Shown here in pieces: positions 17,956 through 26,019 of a stretch of DNA of 64,000 bases (position 1 is the first letter of the stretch; every line of letters starts with the position of its first letter). Under the pieces are notes generated by a model. That model was given only the letters and a program-made list of their open reading frames with translations. It had not been told where the DNA came from and did no database searches. The position numbers and the translations under genes were made by a program. The stretch is from Bog-159 sp035602155 (GTDB lineage Bacteria; Acidobacteriota; Terriglobia; Bryobacterales; Bryobacteraceae). The DNA lies in assembly GCA_035602155.1 (NCBI GenBank), contig DATNMW010000133.1:1-64000 (forward strand), given 5' to 3'.

Positions 17956-19323
17956 TTACGCCGGAAGAGACTCGCGCACTTTCCCTAGCAGCGTTTCCAG
18001 CTCAAATGGCTTGCTTAGCGCCGCTACCCGGGCGTACGTCCGAAATTGGGTTTGCAGCTCGGGTTCACAGATGATCAAATCCAGCGGACCGCCGGTCTTG
18101 GCCAACTCCAGCGCGTCCTCTGCCCCGCACGCCCCCAGCACGCGGTAGCCGCGCTTCTGCAGGATATTCGTCATCACCGTCCGTAAGCCTTCGTCGCGCT
18201 CTATCAGGAGGATGGCCGCGGGGCTGCCGCGGTCCGCGCGCCCGTCCGGTGCGGCAACGGATTCCGCCTGCGCCAGCGGCAGATAGATACGAAACGACGT
18301 CCCCGTTACCGGATCGCTCTGCGCCCATAAGCGGCCGCGCATCTGGTGTACGATCCCATGCACCGCGGCCAGCCCCAAGCCTCGCCTCCCATTTGGCTTG
18401 GTGGTGAAGAACGGCTCGTACAGATGTTCCCAACTCTGGTCGTCCAGGCCGGGTCCCTCGTCGCCGACCTCCAGCACCGCGTAAGAGGCATCACCATTGC
18501 GCCGCAGGGCGGGATCGTTCGCCGGCGCGTTGCGCGTGGCGATGCGGAACCTCCCGCCATGTTCCATCGCCTCGCGCGAATTGGATGCCAGCTCCATGAC
18601 GATCTGGCGCACCTGCGCTGGGTCCGCCATCACCGGCGCTACATTCGGGTCCAAGTCCCGAACAAGCTGGATGGGAAGCCCCAGCATCCGTTCGAGCGCC
18701 GGCTGCATGGCCTCCAGCAGCTTGTTGAGCTGTACTGGTCTGGTATCCAGGGTCAATTGTCCGCTGAAGGCTGATAACTCACGGGCAAGCTCACCGGCGC
18801 GATCGGCGGCCTTGCGGATCTTGTCCGGCTCCGGAAACGTGGATTGGCCGCGCCGGGCGCAGTTCGCCGGCATCTCGGCGGCGGCCCGCAATTCCCGGTC
18901 CATTTCGCTAAACTCGACGGCCACTCGCACTGCCAGCGAGCGTTGCGCATCCCTGCGCTCGGCCATGCGCGCAACCGCGGCGGCCGTGGCGTCCCGCACC
19001 TCCAACTGGACCACCCCGGCGGACAATTCGCCGCCACTCACCTGCAGCAAACGACGGCTCCCGTCGCCGGTATTGATCGCCATCTCGACGCCCTCGACGC
19101 GCCCGCCCGAGCGCAGGTGTTCGAAGACCTCGGCCCCCGCGCTGGCATCGTCAATCAACGGCGGCGCCCAGAAATTCCGGCCCACGACACCGCTGCGCGG
19201 GCAGGCGCACATCCGCAGGAATGCGGGGTTCGCCTCGGTCACGCAGCCCGTGGACTTCTCCAACAGCAACACCCCGGTCCGCAGATTCTCAAACGAGGCG
19301 GCGAAGATGTCGTTTTCGTTCAT
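17956..19323 (-). CDS. degenerate hybrid histidine kinase (PAS, HATPase, receiver-like)
   Basis: A 455-residue soluble protein: PAS-like domain (1-115), dimerisation helices (120-190), HATPase (205-350), receiver-like domain (368-453). The ATP site looks intact (ELASNSREAM, GDEGPGLD, FFTTKPNGRRGLGLA). The phosphate-accepting residues are not. Where related kinases have VAHDFNN this one has VAVEFSE, so His is Val136. In the receiver the acceptor Asp is Glu420 (DLIICEPEL), while the acidic pair ERDE and Lys438 remain. It may be a signalling pseudokinase with a permanently active-like receiver. The ATG at 19323 is chosen because the upstream frame lacks domain sequence. Confidence 0.8.
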   Translation of the reverse strand: MNENDIFAASFENLRTGVLLLEKSTGCVTEANPAFLRMCACPRSGVVGRNFWAPPLIDDASAGAEVFEHLRSGGRVEGVEMAINTGDGSRRLLQVSGGELSAGVVQLEVRDATAAAVARMAERRDAQRSLAVRVAVEFSEMDRELRAAAEMPANCARRGQSTFPEPDKIRKAADRAGELARELSAFSGQLTLDTRPVQLNKLLEAMQPALERMLGLPIQLVRDLDPNVAPVMADPAQVRQIVMELASNSREAMEHGGRFRIATRNAPANDPALRRNGDASYAVLEVGDEGPGLDDQSWEHLYEPFFTTKPNGRRGLGLAAVHGIVHQMRGRLWAQSDPVTGTSFRIYLPLAQAESVAAPDGRADRGSPAAILLIERDEGLRTVMTNILQKRGYRVLGACGAEDALELAKTGGPLDLIICEPELQTQFRTYARVAALSKPFELETLLGKVRESLPA

Positions 19324-19449
19324 GGCACTTCTCTTATAGTGTTTCACAACGGTTGGAAGAGGCTGGTAATTCGGGTACAGGGGAGAGTTTTGCAGTGGTA
19401 CTGACGCGCGCGGCAAGCCAGGCCGCAGCACGCCCAAGGCCCGCCCCGC

Positions 19450-20319
19450 TTAGTTTTCGCCGCCGCCCCGCGCGTTGCTCATGCGCGCCAGCTCCTTTCG
19501 GAATAGCGGATTGGCGGGATAGTCGTGCGCCAGGCTCTCCAGCAGCTTTCCGGTTTCGCGCGGGTGCTTCTCGCGCAGATCGATGATGCCCAGCAGGATC
19601 TTGGCGAAGGGCTTGAAGTAGTGTCCGTCGCGCACGACCAGTTCCAGGTTCTTGACGCCCTGCTCCTTGCTGCCCTGCACGTTGTCGAACCGCACGAACC
19701 AGCGAATGAAGAACGGCAGGCTGCCCACCATGTACTCCGATATTCCGGCGGTGATGTAAGCGTCCACGCAAGGGGGATTCAGCTTCAAAAGCTGCTGCGC
19801 ATAGCTGTTGGACCGCTTGGCGGGTGATAGGCTGGCAATCTGGTGCTTCTCCACGAACGCCATGTAGTCGGTAGTGACGCCCTCCACGATGGACATGGAA
19901 AATAGCGCCTGGCGATCGTTCGGGTTGGCCGCCAGGGCGGTCTCCGCGCGGGACTGCGCGTCTTCCAACGCCTTCAGAAACTTCGCCCGCACGTCGGGAT
20001 CTGGCCGCAGACCCCTCTTGTCCGCGATGTGCTTGTCACTGGTCAGAAACTCGGACTCCAGGATGCCTAGCCGGTCCAGTTCAAAGAAAAGGTACGCCGA
20101 GGCGCGGATTGCGTACCCCAACGGTTCCTTTGGGTGCGCCGCGATATACCGGTTGATATCGGCGTGGGCCGCCGGGAAGTTGAAATTGTAGAGATGATCG
20201 AAGGCCTCCGCAATGTCCGCGGAGTCGGCGCCACAAGCTCCCTCGCCCGCCTCCGTCGGCGCCATCCCCGCCATTATGGGCGCACACACGAATAATCCCA
20301 ATACCCAGAACCGCAACAT
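19450..20319 (-). CDS. secreted TPR-like protein
   Basis: A 289-residue protein with a signal peptide (LRFWVLGLFVCAPIMA). The mature chain is helical with TPR-like units (AEAFDHLYNFNFPAAHADIN, then ALEDAQSRAETALAANPNDRQALF), ending in EKHPRETGKLLESLAHDYP. It probably acts as a periplasmic protein-protein scaffold. Function unknown. It is divergent from the acyl-CoA synthetase gene with only 64 bp between the two starts. Confidence 0.8.
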   Translation of the reverse strand: MLRFWVLGLFVCAPIMAGMAPTEAGEGACGADSADIAEAFDHLYNFNFPAAHADINRYIAAHPKEPLGYAIRASAYLFFELDRLGILESEFLTSDKHIADKRGLRPDPDVRAKFLKALEDAQSRAETALAANPNDRQALFSMSIVEGVTTDYMAFVEKHQIASLSPAKRSNSYAQQLLKLNPPCVDAYITAGISEYMVGSLPFFIRWFVRFDNVQGSKEQGVKNLELVVRDGHYFKPFAKILLGIIDLREKHPRETGKLLESLAHDYPANPLFRKELARMSNARGGGEN

Positions 20320-20383
20320 TCATCCCTATCCTAGCAGAGCGTCCGCGGCAGTCGCTCTTTGGATGCTGTACAATTCAGTCCAT

Positions 20384-21892
20384 ATGAAATCGGTTTTGAC
20401 CCCCTTGGACTTTCTGGCGCGGAGCGCCTGGGTGTATCGGGATCGCATCGCAGTGGTCGATGGAGACCGGCGATTCACCTATGCGGAGTTCAACCAGCGG
20501 GTACACCGGCAGGCCAGCGCGCTGCGGGCTTTTGGTGTTCTGCCCGGCGATCGCGTGGCGGTGCTGGCTGCCAATTCGGCGGGCGCGCTGGAGGCGCACT
20601 TCGGCGTGTTGCTGGCCGGCGCAGTCCTGGTGATGCTGAATACGCGGCTGCAGGCGGGCGAGTTGGCGTGGATACTGAACCACTGTGAGGCGCGCGTGGC
20701 GATTGCGGATCCCGAGCTCGCCGCGGGGCTGCCGCCGCACATCCGCGCGATTACGGACTACGAAGGCTGGCTCGCGCAGGGCGAGTTTCCAGCGGCGGGC
20801 ACACCGCCGCCCGAGGAAGACGGCTTCATCGCCATCAACTACACCAGCGGGACCACGGGGTTTCCGAAGGGTGTGATGTACACGCATCGCGGCGCATATT
20901 TGAACGCGCTGGGCGAAATTATTGAACACGGCCTGACGAGCCGTTCGGTGTACCTGTGGACGCTGCCGATGTTCCATTGCAACGGCTGGTGCTTTCCGTG
21001 GGCGGTTACGGCGGCCGGCGCGCGGCACGTCTGCTTGCGGCAAGTGGACCCGCGGAAAGTGGTGGAACTGATTCGCGCGGAGGGAGTGACACATCTGTGC
21101 GGCGCGCCGGTGGTGGTAAGCACGCTGACACAATACTGCGCGGCGCAGGGCATTCGGTTTCACGGCGGGTTGAAGATCGTGACGGCGGGCGCGCCGCCGG
21201 CGCCCGCAGTCATACGTGCGGCCGAGGAGATCGGCGCCAGCCTGGCGCACGCCTACGGCCTGACAGAGACGTACGGGCCGCACGCCATCTGCGCGTGGCA
21301 TCCGGAGTGGGACGCTCTGCCGGCGGCGGAACGCGCACAACTCCGCGCGCGACAGGGTGTGCCGTTTACCGTGGCGGGCACGGACCTGCGCGTGGTGGAC
21401 GGGGACATGCGCGATGTTCCGGCGGACGGCCAGACCATGGGTGAAGCCGTCATGCGCGGTAACAATGTGATGCTGGGGTATTATAAGAATCCGGAAGCCA
21501 CCGGGGATGCGTTTCGCGGCGGATGGTTCCATTCGGGCGACTTAGCGGTCATGCACCCGGATGGATACATCGAGGTGCGCGACCGCCAGAAGGACATCGT
21601 AATTTCGGGTGGCGAGAACATTTCGTCAATCGAGGTGGAGAAGGTTCTGGCCGAGCATCCGGCAGTGCTGGAGGCGGCCGTGGTGGCTGCGCCGGATGAA
21701 AAATGGGGCGAAGTGCCGAAGGCTCATATCGGACTGAAACCCGGGCAAACGGCTACGGCCGAGGAATTGATCGCGTTTTGCCGCGCGCGGCTGGCGCATT
21801 TCAAGTGTCCGAAGCTGGTGGAGTTTGGAGTGTTGCCGCGGACGGTAACGGGGAAGGTGAGGAAGAACGAATTGCGGGCGCGGTTACAATGA
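20384..21892 (+). CDS. AMP-forming acyl-CoA synthetase
   Basis: A 502-residue ANL-superfamily enzyme. The ATP/AMP loop YTSGTTGFPKGV is near residue 153, YGLTETYG near 290, the hinge GWFHSGDLAVMHPDGYIE near 385, and the C-terminal catalytic Lys in RTVTGKVRKNEL. It resembles medium/long-chain fatty-acid-CoA ligases of the FadD3/DMSP-acrylate type. It activates a carboxylic acid via an acyl-AMP. The ATG at 20384 starts the family homology; a longer frame to 20213 overlaps the divergent gene and is rejected. A TACAAT box lies nine bases upstream. Confidence 0.9.
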   Translation: MKSVLTPLDFLARSAWVYRDRIAVVDGDRRFTYAEFNQRVHRQASALRAFGVLPGDRVAVLAANSAGALEAHFGVLLAGAVLVMLNTRLQAGELAWILNHCEARVAIADPELAAGLPPHIRAITDYEGWLAQGEFPAAGTPPPEEDGFIAINYTSGTTGFPKGVMYTHRGAYLNALGEIIEHGLTSRSVYLWTLPMFHCNGWCFPWAVTAAGARHVCLRQVDPRKVVELIRAEGVTHLCGAPVVVSTLTQYCAAQGIRFHGGLKIVTAGAPPAPAVIRAAEEIGASLAHAYGLTETYGPHAICAWHPEWDALPAAERAQLRARQGVPFTVAGTDLRVVDGDMRDVPADGQTMGEAVMRGNNVMLGYYKNPEATGDAFRGGWFHSGDLAVMHPDGYIEVRDRQKDIVISGGENISSIEVEKVLAEHPAVLEAAVVAAPDEKWGEVPKAHIGLKPGQTATAEELIAFCRARLAHFKCPKLVEFGVLPRTVTGKVRKNELRARLQ

Positions 21893-22995
21893 AAGGACCC
21901 ATGCGGGCGTGGAACCGGGCAAAACTCTTGTGGGGCTATCTGGCGCGGCGTTCGAAGCTGGCGGCCCTGCCGGTGGAGTACATCGTGGAGACCACCGCCA
22001 AGTGCAATCTCTACTGCCCGATGTGTCCGCGCGAGACGCACAAACAGCCCAAGGCAGACATGTCCGCCGAGGTGTTCGAGCGCGTGGTGCGGGAATCCGG
22101 AAGTACGGCCGAGCACATGATGCTGATCGGGTTGGGGGAGCCGTTCATGGACCCGGCGATATTCGAGCGCATCGAACTCTGCCATCGGCATAGCATCTCG
22201 ACGCTGCTTTCGACCAACGGAACTTTCCTGGACGAGCGCGTGGCGGAGCGGGTGCTGGCATCGCCGCTGGAACAGATCACGCTGAGCTTCGACGGAGCCA
22301 GCCAAGAGAGTTTTGAATTCTATCGCAAGGGCGCGAAGTTCGAGAAAGTGCGCGACAACTTCGTGCGCTTCGCGAAGATGAAGGATGCGCGCGGATCGAA
22401 GCTGCAGGTGGTGGTGCAGATGGTGCGCATGGAGCGTAACGCGGGCGAAGTGGAGGAGTTCGTGCGGTTCTGGCGCGGTCTGCCGGGCGTGGATCAGGTG
22501 CGCGTCAAGGAAGACGAAACCAACATGATGCGTCCCGACGCGGGCCACGCCTCGGAAGACTGGAAGCATCCCTGCCATTACTTGTGGCGGGGGCCGATGT
22601 ACGTGAAGCAGAACGGCGATATTTACCCATGCTGCCAAAGCTACATGCTGGATGGCGCGCCGCTGGGCAACATCGCGGACGAGGCGCTGGAGAGTATCTG
22701 GAATGGGGCGGAGATGCAGCGCATGCGCCGTGCGCACACCAGCGGGCGGGCTGGCGAAATCGACGTATGCGCGCGCTGCTGCACCACCATTCCACATCCC
22801 GCGCTGGTGGCGGGCAGCCTGTTGTTCCATGGCAAGACGGTGCGCAGAATGCTGCCGGCGATCGAGCGGCTGATCTACTTTTCGAAGCTGCCTGGGAAGC
22901 TGTTGCGTCCGCCCGCGGCGGCTGCGCCCAGGCAGGATCTTGTGCAAATTCACTCGGGACGGCAAGAAGGGCCGGGCCGGGGTGCGGGGGGCTAG
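21889..22995 (+). CDS. radical SAM protein with SPASM-type C-terminal cysteines
   Basis: A 368-residue radical SAM enzyme. The [4Fe-4S] motif is C39xxxC43xxC46 (KCNLYCPMC). IGLGEPFMDP and LSTNGTFLD are the usual SAM-binding strands. A second cysteine set (GDIYPCCQSY near 247, then VCARCC) suggests an auxiliary cluster of the SPASM or twitch type. It starts in an ATGA overlap with the acyl-CoA synthetase, so the two are translationally coupled and may modify one substrate. The reaction is unknown. The chain ends in a low-complexity tail. Confidence 0.85.
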   Translation: MKGPMRAWNRAKLLWGYLARRSKLAALPVEYIVETTAKCNLYCPMCPRETHKQPKADMSAEVFERVVRESGSTAEHMMLIGLGEPFMDPAIFERIELCHRHSISTLLSTNGTFLDERVAERVLASPLEQITLSFDGASQESFEFYRKGAKFEKVRDNFVRFAKMKDARGSKLQVVVQMVRMERNAGEVEEFVRFWRGLPGVDQVRVKEDETNMMRPDAGHASEDWKHPCHYLWRGPMYVKQNGDIYPCCQSYMLDGAPLGNIADEALESIWNGAEMQRMRRAHTSGRAGEIDVCARCCTTIPHPALVAGSLLFHGKTVRRMLPAIERLIYFSKLPGKLLRPPAAAAPRQDLVQIHSGRQEGPGRGAGG

Positions 22996-23014
22996 GTGCC
23001 GGGGCTGCCGGCAT

Positions 23015-23497
23015 ATGCAAAGCGACTCAGGGCCATTCCGGTTTCTCGATCCAGGTGAGCTCCGCGAGGGCGACATACTTCTGCGGTTAGCCGCGACCCA
23101 GCCCGCGGACCCTGTGAAGGGCTGGGTTCCGTGTTATAAGTTCCACATTGTGAGTGTAGCGGCTGGAAGCCGCGCGGGAGAAATTCGCCTGCGGGTCGGC
23201 GACAACGAAAACCTGCGCTTGTACTGGGGGCATGTTGGCTACGGGGTCGACCCTGAACACCGGGGCCGCCATTTCGCGGCGCGCGCGCTGCGGCTGGTTC
23301 TGCCACTGGCACGGCTGCACGGATTGTCGGAACTTTGGATCACATGCAATCCGGAAAACACGTCTTCGCGACGGACCTGCGAATACGCAGGTGCGGAATT
23401 CGTCGAGATCGTCGATTTGCCGCCACATTTGGATATGTACCAGAGAGGCGATCGGCAGAAGTGCAGGTACCGGCTCGATCTGCGCCTTGCCCAGTAG
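23015..23497 (+). CDS. GNAT-family N-acetyltransferase
   Basis: A 160-residue GNAT protein. The acetyl-CoA site pattern VGYGVDPEHRGRHFAARAL has the conserved R/QxxGxG-like turn (HRGRHFA). The C-terminal NPENTSSRRTCEYAGAEFVE is typical of RimJ-like members that act on protein N-termini or small amines. The ATG at 23015 is chosen because upstream residues lack family similarity. It lies 19 bp after the radical SAM gene and is probably in the same transcript. Confidence 0.82.
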   Translation: MQSDSGPFRFLDPGELREGDILLRLAATQPADPVKGWVPCYKFHIVSVAAGSRAGEIRLRVGDNENLRLYWGHVGYGVDPEHRGRHFAARALRLVLPLARLHGLSELWITCNPENTSSRRTCEYAGAEFVEIVDLPPHLDMYQRGDRQKCRYRLDLRLAQ

Positions 23498-23563
23498 AAT
23501 TACGGCCGGCCTCGTGGGCACATCGGCTGGCGCTATCAACCCTGAGCGCACGATCTGCTCGCA

Positions 23564-23648
23564 TTATTTGGTGTTCGACTGTGGCCGATCGGTGAAAAAC
23601 CAAGTGAAAACGGCCCGCGGCTGGTCAACCGTGACGCCTGCGGGCCGG
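23564..23648 (-). pseudogene. fragment of a hemL-like gene
   Basis: Read on the minus strand this stretch gives PAGVTVDQPRAVFTWFFTDR and then a stop. It matches PAGVTTNRVGAMFTWFFTDQ of the intact hemL product, encoded at 24823-24882, and the DNA is also similar. Nothing of hemL precedes or follows it here, so it is a small relic. Confidence 0.7.
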
Positions 23649-23687
23649 AGCGCGTCTCTTCTCTTCTCTCGTCTCGTTTTGGAGTCT

Positions 23688-24038
23688 TTACTTCCAAGGC
23701 TTCACGTGGACTCTGTGCTCGCCTTGCGCATCCACGATGTCGACATGCGTCGGTAGCGTACGTTCGCCCGGCGAGCCGCCCGTCGGCCAAGTTGCGACAT
23801 AGTAGGTTACGAGGTTCATGAAGATTCCTGTTGGAGGCTGCTCCATCAGGTTGAATTTCCCGGAGTTCTCCTCGAAGAAGATCGTGAAGCCGCTTGTTCC
23901 GTAGTAGCAGGTTGCAATCAAATAGAGTACTCCTACGGTTTCATCCTGGGTGAAAGAACGTGCAAAGGCCTTGTACTCGATTGCCGTCCCGTGGCTAAGC
24001 CCCGATCGTGGCGTAGTTCCCGTCGCTGTTGCAGACAT
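23688..24038 (-). CDS. hypothetical protein
   Basis: A 116-residue protein with no signal peptide. The ATG at 24038 follows a strong ribosome site (AAGGAG). The chain (SFTQDETVGVLYLIATCYYG, then FFEENSGKFNLMEQPPTGIF) suggests a small beta-rich fold; no family was recognised. It lies between two relics of hemL, so the surrounding 1 kb has been rearranged. It may have been inserted there. Confidence 0.6.
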   Translation of the reverse strand: MSATATGTTPRSGLSHGTAIEYKAFARSFTQDETVGVLYLIATCYYGTSGFTIFFEENSGKFNLMEQPPTGIFMNLVTYYVATWPTGGSPGERTLPTHVDIVDAQGEHRVHVKPWK

Positions 24039-24299
24039 TTCGTCTCTCCTTTCTGAACCAGGATTTCCATTTTGGAGCCCGGTATCCAAGAATTGTACAC
24101 CAAATCGGCTCCATTGGCGCATTTGTTTTGGTATGTTTTTCATCCCGAGCCGCTCCGCCAGCTCAAACAGATGCTAATTCAGCCGGCTCCGGCACGTAAA
24201 GGCGCGGAAGTTGCTTTATTTTATTGCGAACGATTTCTCCCGCGAACGATTTTTCCCGCACTTCTTCGCTTTTCCTTCCTTCGCTGAAGTTTCCTTTGA

Positions 24300-24460
24300 C
24301 GTCCTATCTGCGTTTGTCCGTTCCTGTTCTGTGGCTGCAAAAGCCGTTTTAGCGGCTTCCTTGGATTTGCGTCTGCACGTCCGCCTCCCGGAGAGCGATT
24401 CAAAGAAAGATCGCCGCGACCCTTTACTGAACTCAAGCTGAATGCCGCGTCGACTCTTGC
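24300..24460 (-). pseudogene. degenerate copy of the hemL 3' end
   Basis: On the minus strand this segment reads SRRGIQLEF ... KEAAKTAFAATEQ. It corresponds to RRMIEGGIYL ... IEAAKKAFGTTDG of the intact hemL product. The DNA of the last 55 bp (24310-24365) aligns with 24609-24663, including the ACAGAT-type repeat that carries the hemL stop. Frame and spacing are damaged. No ribosome site precedes it. Confidence 0.6.
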
Positions 24461-24543
24461 TATGGTTGCAAATGTTCTTCTTGTCGCAGCCATGCAGCGC
24501 AGGCCTCGGCATTTCGACACTGATCTACGCGACAGCCTCCATT

Positions 24544-24584
24544 GGGGCCGTTTTTTGTCGGCTTTTTTTCGCCCAAACGGCCCC
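24544..24584. terminator. terminator-like stem-loop downstream of hemL
   Basis: Perfect 10-bp arms GGGGCCGTTT (24544-24553) and AAACGGCCCC (24575-24584). The loop contains a T-rich run on the plus strand (A-rich on the minus strand). It lies about 30 bp after the hemL stop and probably ends that transcript. Confidence 0.5.
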
Positions 24585-24606
24585 GGTGACCCAGGCCGGC
24601 GATATT

Positions 24607-24636
24607 ATCTGTGTTTATCCGTGTCCATCTGTGGTT
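24607..24636 (-). repeat. dispersed ACAGAT-type repeat that supplies the hemL stop codon
   Basis: Minus-strand sequence ACCACAGATGGACACGGAT followed by AAACACAGAT: tandem units of roughly 10 bp (GAT-GNACACG-GAT). Degenerate relatives occur near 24310-24350 and, as an inverted pair, at 52429-52501. The final residues TTDGHG of HemL and its TAA are encoded inside the repeat. Confidence 0.6.
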
Positions 24637-25892
24637 CCAAAGGCTTTTTTCGCGGCTTCTATGGTCTTGTGGATATCTGCGTCCGTGTGCGCGGTCGACA
24701 CGAAGGCGGCTTCGAATTGCGAAGGCGGAAGGTAGATGCCGCCCTCGATCATGCGGCGATGGAAGGCCGCGAACCTGGCCGTGTCCGCGCGCTTGGCGGA
24801 ATCCCAGTCCGTCACAGGCTGGTCCGTGAAGAACCATGTGAACATGGCCCCCACGCGGTTCGTTGTGACACCCGCGGGCGCGGCACCGGCGATGGCTGCG
24901 GATTTAGTCTCCAGTTCGCCGTATACTTCCGGATGCGCTTTCAAGTACCGCAGCATCGCCAAGCCCGCGGCCACCGCCAGCGGATTGCCGGACAGCGTCC
25001 CGGCCTGATAGACCGGCCCCACCGGAGCCACAATGCGCATGATATCTGCGCGCCCGCCATAAGCGCCGATCGGGAGGCCGCCGCCGATGACTTTGCCCAA
25101 CGTGGTCATATCCGGACGGATGCCGAAGCGCGCCTGCGCGCCGCCATAGGCCACGCGGAAGCCGGTCATCACTTCATCCAGGATCAGCAGCGTCCCGTGC
25201 CGCGCGGTGATCTCGCGCAGCGCTTCCAGAAAGCCGGGGCGCGGCGGCACGCATCCCATGTTGCCCACCACCGGCTCCACAATCACCGAGGCGATGCGTT
25301 CGCCGTGCGCGTGGAATGCGGCTTCCACCGCATCTACCGAGTTAAAGGGCAAAGGCAGCGTGGTATCGGTGAAGCCCTTCGGTACGCCTTGCGTATCGGC
25401 GATACCCAGCGTGGCCAGGCCCGAGCCGGCCTTCACCAGCAGCGAATCCACGTGGCCGTGATAGCAGCCTTCGAACTTCACGGTAAGATCGCGGCCGGTA
25501 AACCCGCGCGCCACGCGGATGGCCGACATGGTGGCTTCGGTGCCTGAGTTGACCAGCCGCACCATCTCCATAGAGGGCACCGCGTCGCGGATGGCCTCGG
25601 CCAGATCGATTTCCCGCTCCGTGGGCGCGCCGAAACTGGTGCCCGTCTCAAGCGCCTCGCGCACGGCTTCCATTATCGCCGGATGGCGGTGGCCCAGCAG
25701 CAGCGGTCCCCAGGAACCCACGTAGTCGATGTACTCGTTGCCATCGATGTCGAAGATGTGGGACCCCTCGCCGCGGGCGATGAAGGGCGGATTGCCGCCT
25801 ACGCTGCGGAAGGCGCGCACGGGCGAGTTGACGCCGCCCGGAATTACTTGCTGTGCCCTCTGAAAAGCGGCTTCGGATTTAACGTGCGTCAT
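24615..25892 (-). CDS. hemL: glutamate-1-semialdehyde 2,1-aminomutase
   Basis: A 425-residue class III PLP aminotransferase. It opens with MTHVKSEAAFQRAQQVIPGG and carries the PLP lysine K267 in TTLGKVIGGGLPIGAYGG. LILDEVMTGFR and VNSGTEATMSA are also conserved. It makes 5-aminolevulinate for haem synthesis by the C5 route. The ATG at 25892 fits the family start; an upstream extension lies inside a repeat. The C-terminal six residues come from a dispersed DNA repeat, probably without effect. It is followed by a stem-loop terminator and by relics of a second hemL. Confidence 0.95.
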   Translation of the reverse strand: MTHVKSEAAFQRAQQVIPGGVNSPVRAFRSVGGNPPFIARGEGSHIFDIDGNEYIDYVGSWGPLLLGHRHPAIMEAVREALETGTSFGAPTEREIDLAEAIRDAVPSMEMVRLVNSGTEATMSAIRVARGFTGRDLTVKFEGCYHGHVDSLLVKAGSGLATLGIADTQGVPKGFTDTTLPLPFNSVDAVEAAFHAHGERIASVIVEPVVGNMGCVPPRPGFLEALREITARHGTLLILDEVMTGFRVAYGGAQARFGIRPDMTTLGKVIGGGLPIGAYGGRADIMRIVAPVGPVYQAGTLSGNPLAVAAGLAMLRYLKAHPEVYGELETKSAAIAGAAPAGVTTNRVGAMFTWFFTDQPVTDWDSAKRADTARFAAFHRRMIEGGIYLPPSQFEAAFVSTAHTDADIHKTIEAAKKAFGTTDGHG

Positions 25893-25904
25893 AGCATGCG
25901 GGGC

Positions 25905-25999
25905 TTGTGGGGCAGCTAATCTTGGCTGCAAGCCGGCTTTCCAGCCGGCTCGGAACGCGCCGGAAAGCGCGTCCGCAGGCAGGATTGCGTGCCCCACAA
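25905..25999. repeat. 95-bp intergenic inverted-repeat element
   Basis: It is bounded by perfect 10-bp inverted ends, TTGTGGGGCA and TGCCCCACAA. Inside are short hairpins (AGCCGGC/GCCGGCT). The identical ends recur at 49111-49202. It has no coding capacity and fills the gap between hemL and the flavoprotein gene. Confidence 0.75.
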
Positions 26000-26019
26000 G
26001 GGAAACTGTTTGCAGTAGA

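Noticed and set aside
20375..21532. 385-codon minus-strand frame
   Set aside because: Antisense to the acyl-CoA synthetase; His/Arg-rich product with no domain.
21724..23076. 450-codon minus-strand frame
   Set aside because: Antisense to the radical SAM gene; composition typical of shadow frames.
23611..23647. Terminator after the GNAT gene (CGGCCCGC/GCGGGCCG)
   Set aside because: The stem lies inside the hemL relic and is explained by that coding sequence; a role as terminator cannot be excluded but is not needed.
24462..25547. 361-codon plus-strand frame
   Set aside because: Antisense to hemL, which has all family motifs.
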